From the NCBI GenBank assembly GCA_029555885.1, contig JAKPQT010000223.1:1-6873 (forward strand): a stretch of DNA of 6,873 nt. Direction: 5' to 3'. Under the pieces are notes generated by a model. It did no database searches. It saw nothing but the letters and a program-made list of their open reading frames with translations, and was not told where the DNA came from. Position numbers and translations under genes: made by a program. Origin of the DNA: Chloroflexota bacterium (GTDB taxonomy: Bacteria > Chloroflexota > Anaerolineae > CG2-30-64-16). Positions 1-4,662 of this stretch are shown here, in pieces; the first letter of the stretch is position 1, and each line of letters begins with the position of its first letter.

Positions 1-141
1 GACCTCGCCAAGCTGTTCGGCAGCGACAACAGCTCGCGCTTCGTCAACGGCGTGCTCGGCGCAGCGGTCGGCGGGGGCGAGCGCATCGAGCTGCACGCCA
101 CGCCCGGTGCATCGCAGGCCGCCGCGCCTGACAAGGAATGA
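1..141 (+). CDS. nusB: Transcription antitermination factor NusB, C-terminal fragment (5' end outside window)
   Basis: The open frame from base 1 to the TGA at 139-141 gives 46 residues. The start of the fragment, DLAKLFGSDNSSRFVNGVLG, matches the last conserved segment of NusB, where family members read roughly 'ELAK.fg...s.kFVNGVL'. NusB is an all-helical RNA-binding protein that binds boxA with NusE (ribosomal protein S10) in antitermination complexes on rRNA operons. After the conserved FVNGVLG segment the protein continues for about 26 residues that are Gly/Ala-rich and end in APDKE, a longer tail than many NusB proteins have. The stop lies only 3 bases before the GTG of the next gene, so the two are probably co-transcribed. 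The call rests on this short conserved segment alone, because the rest of the gene is off the window. Confidence 0.8.
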   Translation, partial: DLAKLFGSDNSSRFVNGVLGAAVGGGERIELHATPGASQAAAPDKE

Positions 142-144
142 GAT

Positions 145-684
145 GTGGACATCCTCGGAATTGGGCCGCTTGAACTGATCGTCATCCTGATCGTCGCACT
201 GGCGGTGTTCGGGCCGGATCGCCTGCCGCAGATTGGCTCGAAGCTGGGCCGCGCGATGAAGGACATGCGCCGCGCAACGCGCGAGTTCTCGCGCGAGATC
301 GACCAAGCGCGCGCCGCCATCGAGGCCCCGGCCAAGGAAATCACTGAGCCCTTCCAGGAGGCCGGCACATCGCTCAAGGATGTCGCAACCGCGGCCCAGG
401 CTTTCCGCAACCCCGGCCAGGCCCTGCGCCAGTCGGTCGTGCGCGAGCTCAAGGCCGCCGAGACAGGCGAAAACCCCGACGTCGCGGCCGCGGCTGCCGC
501 AGCAGCTGCCGACGCCGCACCTGCACCAGACGCGACCCCTGCAGCCGAGCCGGAGAACCGCATCCTACCGCCCGGCTCGCCCAGCGCGAGCGCGGAGCCT
601 GCCTCCGCGGCAGAAACACCCGCGGCGGCGGACGCCACACCCCCTACCGAGCCGCAGCAGCCGACCCCAGGCGCGGAGGCCTGA
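145..684 (+). CDS. tatA/tatB: Sec-independent (twin-arginine) translocase subunit, TatA/TatB family
   Basis: This 179-residue protein has the TatA/TatB architecture. A short N-terminal membrane helix (about residues 8-22) is followed by the hinge FGPDRLP (22-28), an amphipathic basic helix (about 29-60) and a long low-complexity tail from about 113 that is almost all Ala, Pro, Glu and Thr. The tail includes a run of ten alanines. TatA forms the pore or membrane-thinning patch for export of folded twin-arginine substrates; TatB works with TatC as receptor. The GP..LP hinge is more typical of TatB, but many phyla with one gene of this kind use it for both roles, so the subtype is uncertain. The start is GTG at 145, 7 bases after AAGGA (133-137) inside the end of nusB; no in-frame ATG fits better. 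The next gene, with a TatC domain, starts 3 bases after the stop, which supports a Tat operon. Confidence 0.9.
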   Translation: MDILGIGPLELIVILIVALAVFGPDRLPQIGSKLGRAMKDMRRATREFSREIDQARAAIEAPAKEITEPFQEAGTSLKDVATAAQAFRNPGQALRQSVVRELKAAETGENPDVAAAAAAAAADAAPAPDATPAAEPENRILPPGSPSASAEPASAAETPAAADATPPTEPQQPTPGAEA

Positions 685-687
685 CCC

Positions 688-1653
688 ATGTCGTTTACCG
701 GCGTTTTCGGTTTCGTCATTCTCATCATCATCGCCATCGCCCTGCTCGGCCCCAGCAAACTGCCGCGCGGCATCGAACAGCTTTGGCTGATGCTCACGAA
801 CTTCCGGCGCTCCCAGGCCGAACAAGAGCCGTTGACCCTTGAGGCCGCGCGCGGCATGTGGGCTGCCAGCGAAAGCCCGCTGTACGACCTGGTACAGATC
901 ATGTACGGCGCGGTCGAGCACCTGTTGGAGCTGCGCAAGCGCATCTTCGTGGTCATGGGGACCATGCTGCTCGGCGCGATTGCCACAGCCTTCTTTGTGG
1001 ATGCCATCCTGCGCTTCCTGCAGGCGCCCGCCGGCAACGCGCTCTTCATCTTCCTGCGCCCCACCGACATGATCTGGGTGCGCATGGAAATCATCTTCAG
1101 CGCTGCGCTGGTGCTGGCCCTGCCGGTGATGCTCTACCAGGTTCTGATGTTCATCCGGCCCGCGCTGGAGAACCCGCAGGAAATCGCGGTGTTCAAGATG
1201 GTGGCGATCATCGGCGCACCGCTGGTGCTGCTCTTCTTCATCGGCGGGATTGTCTTTGCCTACTACGTCCTGCTGCCGGTGATGCTACCCTTCCTGTTGG
1301 GCACCGGCGGCTCGATTGCGCAACCCAGTTGGGACATCCGGCCCTACTACTCCTTCGTTCTGGCCGTCCTCCTGTGGATCGGTGCGGCCTTCGAGACGCC
1401 GCTGGTGATGGCGATGCTCGCGCGGCTGGGCCTCGTCTCACCCAAGACGATGATGAAGCAATGGCGCTACGCCATTGCGGGCGTAGCATTCGTCGCCGCA
1501 GCCATCACCCCCACCGTAGACCCGGTCAATATGTTCCTGGTCATGGTGCCTCTGCTCGGCCTCTACTTCCTGGGCGTGATGTTCGCCCGCGCAGTCTACC
1601 GGCCGCGGCCGTCGATGGCGACGAGCGATAGCGAGACCCAAACCAACCGATAA
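688..1653 (+). CDS. tatC: Twin-arginine translocase TatC with an N-terminal TatA/B-like helix (fusion)
   Basis: The protein has 321 residues; a usual TatC has about 240-260. Residues from about 74 onward are TatC: HLLELRKR (78-85, with the conserved Glu 81), six predicted membrane helices (about 86-104, 133-152, 171-193, 220-243, 262-275, 283-301), a Glu in FETP (235-238) before the periplasmic side, and ITPTVDP (273-279). TatC is the membrane receptor for twin-arginine signal peptides. The first 45 residues are unlike ordinary TatC: a hydrophobic helix (about 7-20) followed by GPSKLP (21-26) is the TatA/TatB signature. This looks like a TatA/B-type helix fused in front of TatC through a linker of about 30 residues (45-73). 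GGAGG (675-679) sits 8 bases before the ATG. In the loop after PAL (158-160) the sequence is ENPQE, so the acidic residue that follows this motif in E. coli TatC (Glu 103) appears shifted by one; this is my alignment by eye. Confidence 0.92.
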   Translation: MSFTGVFGFVILIIIAIALLGPSKLPRGIEQLWLMLTNFRRSQAEQEPLTLEAARGMWAASESPLYDLVQIMYGAVEHLLELRKRIFVVMGTMLLGAIATAFFVDAILRFLQAPAGNALFIFLRPTDMIWVRMEIIFSAALVLALPVMLYQVLMFIRPALENPQEIAVFKMVAIIGAPLVLLFFIGGIVFAYYVLLPVMLPFLLGTGGSIAQPSWDIRPYYSFVLAVLLWIGAAFETPLVMAMLARLGLVSPKTMMKQWRYAIAGVAFVAAAITPTVDPVNMFLVMVPLLGLYFLGVMFARAVYRPRPSMATSDSETQTNR

Positions 1654-1681
1654 CGGAGCATAGATGCTAACGGAGCGATCA
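1651..1681 (+). promoter_or_regulatory. Duplicated Shine-Dalgarno region offering two in-frame starts
   Basis: The nine bases TAACGGAGC occur twice, at 1651-1659 (including the tatC stop codon) and at 1668-1676. Each copy places GGAG 5-6 bases before an in-frame ATG, at 1664 and 1682 respectively. The downstream gene could therefore start at either. The second is preferred because MTRQRILIMGAAGRDFHNFN begins right at the first beta strand, as expected for this family. The first start would add only six residues, MLTERS. Confidence 0.55.
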
Positions 1682-2998
1682 ATGACGAGGCAACGTATTC
1701 TGATTATGGGCGCCGCGGGGCGTGACTTTCACAACTTCAACACCCTGTTCCGTGACAATGAGGACTACGAAGTCGTAGCCTTCACGGCAACCCAGATTCC
1801 CAACATCGAGGGACGGCGCTACCCGGCGGAACTGGCCGGGCGGCTCTACCCGGAGGGGATTGCGATCCACCCGGAGAGCGAGCTGGTACACCTCATCCGC
1901 AGCTTGCGGGTGGACCAGGTAATCTTCGCGTACTCGGATGTCAACAACCAATATGTCATGACCAAAGCGGCTACGGTCATCGCCGCGGGCGCCGACTTCC
2001 GGCTCATCGGGCCACAGCAGACCATGCTCCCATCCAGCAAGCCGGTCGTCGCGGTGTGCGCGGTGCGCACCGGCAGCGGCAAGTCGCAGACGACCCGCTA
2101 CGTGGCCCATGCCCTGCAGCAGATGGGCAAGAAGGTCGTGGCCGTGCGCCACCCGATGCCCTACGGCGACCTCGTCGCGCAGCGCGTGCAGCGGTTCGCA
2201 ACCTATGCCGACCTGGACGCGCACGACTGCACCATCGAGGAACGCGAGGAATACGAGCCGCACATCGACCGGGGCGTCATCGTCTACGCGGGCGTGGATT
2301 ATGAGGCCATCCTGCGCCAGGCCGAGCAGGAGGCCGATGTGGTGCTGTGGGACGGCGGCAACAACGACCTGCCCTTCTACAAACCCGACCTGCACATCGT
2401 CGTCGCAGACCCGCACCGCGCGGGCCACGAGCTGACTTACTGGCCCGGCGCCGCGAACTTCCGCATGGCGGATGTCATCGTCATCAACAAGGTCGACACG
2501 GCAGACCTGGCCCAAGTCACCGCGGTGCGCGAGAGCGCCGCGCAGGTCAACCCGGCCGCGGTCATCATCGAGGCCGCGTCGCCTATCTTCCTGCCCGATG
2601 CTGCGGCCATCCGCGGCAAGCGCGTGCTGGTCATCGAGGACGGCCCCACGCTGACGCACGGCGAGATGAAGTATGGCGCGGGCATCGTCGCGGCCCGCCG
2701 CTTCGGCGCCGCGGAGATCATCGACCCCCGGCCGTACACCGTCGGCACCATTACCGAGACCTTCGAGAAATATCCCGATATCGGCACGCTGCTGCCCGCA
2801 ATGGGCTACGGCGGCCAGCAGATCAAGGACCTCGAAGAAACCATCCGCCGCGTGCCGTGTGACCTGGTCATCTCGGCCACGCCCATCGACCTGACGCGCG
2901 TCGCGACCATCTATCACCCGGTCCAGCGCGTAAGCTACGAACTGCAAGTCATCGGCCAGCCCGCGTTCGAAGACGTGCTGCGGCAACGGCTGGGCTAA
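1682..2998 (+). CDS. Cyclic 2,3-diphosphoglycerate synthetase-like P-loop protein (COG2403 type)
   Basis: From ATG 1682 the protein has 438 residues, close to archaeal cyclic 2,3-diphosphoglycerate synthetase (about 460). It opens with a Rossmann-like strand, ILIMGAAGRDFHNFN, a hallmark of this family, followed by SDVNNQYVM (about 85-93). The central P-loop is RTGSGKS (129-135). WDGGNND (223-229) is a plausible Walker-B-like acidic site, and INKVD (268-272) resembles the NKxD guanine-specificity motif of GTPases, so the nucleotide could be GTP rather than ATP. There is no signal peptide or membrane helix, so it is cytosolic. In methanogens the enzyme closes 2,3-diphosphoglycerate into its cyclic anhydride using ATP, making a thermoprotectant and phosphate store. 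Bacterial relatives carry the same name by homology, and whether they make cDPG is unclear. It follows tatC with a 28-base gap and ends just before a terminator, so it is the last gene of the nusB-tat operon. The first start, ATG 1664, would give 444 residues. Confidence 0.82.
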   Translation: MTRQRILIMGAAGRDFHNFNTLFRDNEDYEVVAFTATQIPNIEGRRYPAELAGRLYPEGIAIHPESELVHLIRSLRVDQVIFAYSDVNNQYVMTKAATVIAAGADFRLIGPQQTMLPSSKPVVAVCAVRTGSGKSQTTRYVAHALQQMGKKVVAVRHPMPYGDLVAQRVQRFATYADLDAHDCTIEEREEYEPHIDRGVIVYAGVDYEAILRQAEQEADVVLWDGGNNDLPFYKPDLHIVVADPHRAGHELTYWPGAANFRMADVIVINKVDTADLAQVTAVRESAAQVNPAAVIIEAASPIFLPDAAAIRGKRVLVIEDGPTLTHGEMKYGAGIVAARRFGAAEIIDPRPYTVGTITETFEKYPDIGTLLPAMGYGGQQIKDLEETIRRVPCDLVISATPIDLTRVATIYHPVQRVSYELQVIGQPAFEDVLRQRLG

Positions 2999-3049
2999 GC
3001 GCGGCCAACCCGGTCCCGAAGCTCTGCAACGGGCGCCGGTTTGACCTGA

Positions 3050-3081
3050 CGGAGGCACAATGTCGTGCCTCCGCCTTTCTT
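3050..3081 (+). terminator. Intrinsic terminator of the nusB-tat-cDPGS operon
   Basis: A perfect 9-bp stem (CGGAGGCAC at 3050-3058 with GTGCCTCCG at 3065-3073) closes a 6-base loop. It is followed within two bases by CTTTCTTG, a T-rich run. It lies 51 bases after the stop of the cDPG-synthetase-like gene and before a new promoter, as expected for the end of an operon. Confidence 0.8.
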
Positions 3082-3093
3082 GTTAATCACTAC

Positions 3094-3123
3094 TTGGCGC
3101 GAATGACGCGACAATGCTAAAAT
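3094..3123 (+). promoter_or_regulatory. Sigma-70-type promoter with extended -10
   Basis: TTGGCG (3094-3099) is a fair -35 and TAAAAT (3118-3123) matches TATAAT in five of six bases, with an 18-base spacer. TG occurs one base before the -10 (TGC TAAAAT), giving an extended -10. Transcription would start near 3129-3131, which is on the ATG at 3130. It sits directly after the upstream operon's terminator and is the only promoter-like site I see before the gene at 3240. Confidence 0.55.
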
Positions 3124-3129
3124 CCCTCC

Positions 3130-3240
3130 ATGACCGCCTACAATGACCCGGCCTATGGGGCGCAGCAATACCGCGACACGGGCAACCTCAACGCCCGCAT
3201 TGCGCTACACCAGCAGTGCAGCACCAAGAGGATGAGATAA
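3130..3240 (+). pseudogene. Remnant of a class I SAM-dependent methyltransferase N-terminus (36 codons)
   Basis: An ATG-to-TAA frame of 36 codons begins MTAYNDPAYGAQQYRD and continues through LNARIALHQQCST before ending KRMR-stop. From memory, '...YRD..NLNARI.LH.rFSTNPYGW...' is the typical N-terminus of a family of SAM-dependent methyltransferases common in Chloroflexota. The match runs to about base 3227 and then stops abruptly: the expected NPYGW and the whole SAM-binding domain are missing. It is therefore probably the 5' stub of a deleted or rearranged gene; a Cys stands where I expect Phe, which also suggests decay. There is no Shine-Dalgarno before the ATG, but the promoter at 3094-3123 would start transcription at this codon, so it could be read as a leaderless message. 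Its TAA overlaps the next start (TAATG), so it may now act as a translated leader. Alternatively it is a genuine small peptide. Confidence 0.55.
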
Positions 3241-3842
3241 TGACTGCTCCGACCGAACCGAGTCAAGACCTGCTCGACAGCATTGCCGCGCTTGCGCCCG
3301 CAGATCAGGCGCTCGTGCGCGAGTACGTAGCCTATCTACGCTGGCGCAGCGAACACCTCGCGCCGGGCGAGCGCGACGCAGTTCGCCCCTGGTGTTACAA
3401 TTTCCTCGAAAACTTCGCCCAGGCCGATGTGCGCGCATCTAAGGTGTCCAAGGGCATGGAAGTCAAGCTGGCCGAGGCTGTGGTCGGCGGCGAGCGCCGG
3501 CCCGCGCTCTGGCAGCACCCGCCCGTCAACGGCGAGGCCCAGATCGAGTATCACGTGCCGGTGCCCGCGGGCCTCAAGGACCTGCGGCTGCGCGCGGCCA
3601 TCGGGATTCGCGATGGCGGCCAGGGTGATGACCGGCTGGTCGCGTTTCGGGTGCGGGTGGACGGTTGGCAGGTGTGGAGTCGGGCCGTCTACCCGCGCAC
3701 CTGGCAGCCCTTTGAGGTCAAGCTGCCCTTCCAGGCGGGCAACGTCCTCCGCCTGACGCTGGCGACCGACGGCCTGGGCGAGCATTCCTGGGCCTGGGCC
3801 GTGTGGGCCGACCCGGAGCTGACCGGGGAGCTGGCCGAGTAG
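3240..3842 (+). CDS. Protein of unknown function, helical N-terminus plus beta-rich C-terminal domain
   Basis: I do not recognise this 200-residue protein. It has two visible parts. Residues 9-38 are helical and charged (DLLDSIAALAPADQALVREY then VAYLRWR), like the short helical modules found in some antitoxin-like or DUF2281-like proteins. Residues about 74-192 are predicted mainly beta strands with alternating hydrophobic positions and many Trp (W91, W143, W146, W155, W184, W186, W189). With RLRAAIGIRDGG and FRVRVDGWQVW this resembles a jelly-roll such as an NPCBM-type carbohydrate-binding module, but that is inference. No signal peptide or membrane helix is seen, so it is probably cytosolic. 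ATG 3240 is chosen because GAGG (3228-3231) lies 8 bases upstream; a GTG at 3216 would add eight residues but lies inside the methyltransferase remnant. The start overlaps the remnant's stop, suggesting translational coupling. It is the only intact gene of its transcription unit. Confidence 0.8.
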   Translation: MTAPTEPSQDLLDSIAALAPADQALVREYVAYLRWRSEHLAPGERDAVRPWCYNFLENFAQADVRASKVSKGMEVKLAEAVVGGERRPALWQHPPVNGEAQIEYHVPVPAGLKDLRLRAAIGIRDGGQGDDRLVAFRVRVDGWQVWSRAVYPRTWQPFEVKLPFQAGNVLRLTLATDGLGEHSWAWAVWADPELTGELAE

Positions 3843-3910
3843 TAACTCAGCCGCCTGGCGACTGTAGCAATACCAAGTGCAGCCCGGAGCGCAGGCATCC
3901 TGAGCGGAGG

Positions 3911-3947
3911 GCGTTGCTGGACCAGGCTGAGCCTGGCCTAGCAACGC
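3911..3947. repeat. Two-part hairpin within the intergenic repeat cluster
   Basis: GCGTTGCT (3911-3918) pairs perfectly with AGCAACGC (3940-3947). Inside it CCAGGC (3922-3927) pairs with GCCTGG (3931-3936) around a 3-base loop. The two stems are separated by a 3-by-3 internal loop. No T-run follows, so it is not a standard intrinsic terminator on either strand. Confidence 0.75.
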
Positions 3948-3950
3948 ACG

Positions 3951-3990
3951 CAGTCGAAGGAGAGGCCCCGTGCAGCGCATCCTTCGACTG
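3951..3990. repeat. 11-bp perfect inverted repeat
   Basis: CAGTCGAAGGA (3951-3961) and TCCTTCGACTG (3980-3990) are perfect reverse complements around an 18-base, GC-rich loop. It begins only four bases after the previous hairpin. Confidence 0.75.
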
Positions 3991-4005
3991 GCGATATGCT
4001 GCCAT

Positions 4006-4045
4006 CTGAGGCAAGTCGTCCACTTGCTCAGGACGCTTGCGTCCT
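4006..4045. repeat. Two overlapping hairpins before the AMMECR1 gene
   Basis: CTGAG+CAAGT (4006-4010, 4012-4016) pairs with ACTTG+CTCAG (4022-4031), leaving one bulged G at 4011. The next stem is AGGACGC (4030-4036) with GCGTCCT (4039-4045). They share bases 4030-4031, so they could form alternately rather than together. No T-run follows. Confidence 0.6.
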
Positions 4046-4076
4046 AGCGTGAAACGCGCTCGATGAGGAGGTCAGG

Positions 4077-4592
4077 ATGGAACACCCGCTGGTCCAGTTG
4101 GCCCGCGCCGCGATCGAGGCCTATGTGCGCCACGGGCGGCACCTGCGCCCGGCAGAGGCGCCGACCCCTGTATCCGGGGAGCCTGCTGGCGCGTTCGTGA
4201 CGCTGCACACCCGCAGCACCGGCGAGCTGCGCGGCTGCATCGGCACCATCACAGCGACCGAGGACACGCTGGCGCAGGAGGTCATCAACAACGCCATCTC
4301 CGCGGCCACGCGCGACCCGCGCTTTCCGCCGGTCAAGGCCGGCGAGCTGGCCGACCTGGTGATCGACGTCAGCGTGCTTCACCCTCCGGAGCGCATCTCA
4401 TCCGAGGCCGAGCTGGACCCCCGGCAGTACGGCGTTATCGTCCAGCATGGCTGGCGCCGCGGGCTGCTGCTGCCCGACATCGAAGGCATCGACGACGTCG
4501 CGACCCAGGTGCGTTACGCGCGCATGAAGGCCGGCCTGGGCCCGCAGGAACCGGTGGACCTGTACCGGTTCAAGGTCGAGAAGTACACCTGA
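4077..4592 (+). CDS. amrA: AMMECR1-domain protein (AmmeMemoRadiSam system protein A type)
   Basis: The 171-residue protein is a stand-alone AMMECR1 domain. It shows GAFVTLHTRSTGELRGCIG (38-56) with the near-invariant LRGCIG (51-56), then AISAATRDPRFPPV (73-86) and VIDVSVLHPPERI (95-107), all in the family order and spacing. The family is found in bacteria, archaea and eukaryotes. In many prokaryotes it is encoded with a MEMO-like protein and a radical SAM enzyme, the 'AmmeMemoRadiSam' set, whose biochemical role is not settled; the conserved Cys 54 is often proposed as functional. No MEMO or radical SAM partner lies in this window, so either they are elsewhere or this copy works alone. The protein is soluble with no signal peptide. 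The start is well supported by GAGGAGGT (4065-4072), a nearly ideal ribosome binding site, 4 bases before ATG 4077. No clear promoter is seen in the repeat-filled gap upstream. Confidence 0.92.
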   Translation: MEHPLVQLARAAIEAYVRHGRHLRPAEAPTPVSGEPAGAFVTLHTRSTGELRGCIGTITATEDTLAQEVINNAISAATRDPRFPPVKAGELADLVIDVSVLHPPERISSEAELDPRQYGVIVQHGWRRGLLLPDIEGIDDVATQVRYARMKAGLGPQEPVDLYRFKVEKYT

Positions 4593-4650
4593 TTAGCGTT
4601 ATTGGTACAGCGTGCTTGCAGCACGCTGTACCAATAACGCAATCGATTTT
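4591..4650 (+). terminator. Long near-perfect palindrome, terminator-like, between amrA and the phosphodiesterase
   Basis: GCGTTATTGGTACAGCGTGC (4596-4615) is the exact reverse complement of 4621-4640, and T4616-A4620 adds one more pair around a 3-base loop. Outside it, GATT (4591-4594, including the last two bases of the amrA stop codon) pairs with AATC (4641-4644), with A4595 bulged. GATTTTC follows. This could terminate amrA transcription or attenuate the next gene. The T-run is short, so it may instead be a dispersed repeat. Confidence 0.55.
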
Positions 4651-4662
4651 CATGGAGGCATC

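Larger units (their letters stand above)
3896..4045. repeat. Cluster of nested inverted repeats filling the intergenic gap
   Basis: The gap 3843-4076 has no supportable gene, and 150 of its bases are densely palindromic. An outer pair, TCCTGAGC (3898-3905) and GCTCAGGA (4026-4033), encloses the inner hairpins listed separately. The motifs TCCTGAGC and CAGTCGAAGGA/TCCTTCGACTG resemble short dispersed intergenic repeats that I recall from Chloroflexota and other environmental genomes. No transposase is present, so a REP-like or MITE-like element is the simplest reading; a structured RNA is the alternative. Nothing recognisable lies in 3843-3895 or 4046-4060. GAGGAGGT (4065-4072) is the ribosome binding site of the next gene. 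Confidence 0.6.

Noticed and set aside
858..1631. 257-codon plus-strand frame inside tatC
   Set aside because: The product is an Arg/His/Pro-rich, low-information sequence in another frame of a clear membrane protein gene; it is a composition shadow.
3005..3042. Weak inverted repeat CCGGTCCCG / CGGGCGCCGG just after the cDPGS-like gene
   Set aside because: Pairing is interrupted and no T-run follows; the perfect hairpin at 3050-3073 is the convincing terminator.
1679..3058. 459-codon open frame on the minus strand opposite the cDPG-synthetase-like gene
   Set aside because: It is rich in Asp, Arg, His, Gly and Ala with no domain motifs and mirrors the coding frame of a well-recognised protein; long antisense frames are expected at high GC. 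It also runs through the terminator stem.
3216..3239. GTG start eight codons upstream of the 3240 gene
   Set aside because: It lies within the methyltransferase remnant and lacks a well-spaced ribosome binding site, whereas GAGG is correctly placed for ATG 3240.
3843..4076. Possible CRISPR array or tRNA in the hairpin-rich gap
   Set aside because: The inverted repeats differ from one another and have no regular spacing or direct repeats, and no cloverleaf or CCA-type arrangement is visible.
4612..4662. Upstream extension of the phosphodiesterase with a start in the palindrome
   Set aside because: The extra 17 residues are encoded by the palindrome arm, and a good ribosome binding site (4654-4658) points to ATG 4663.
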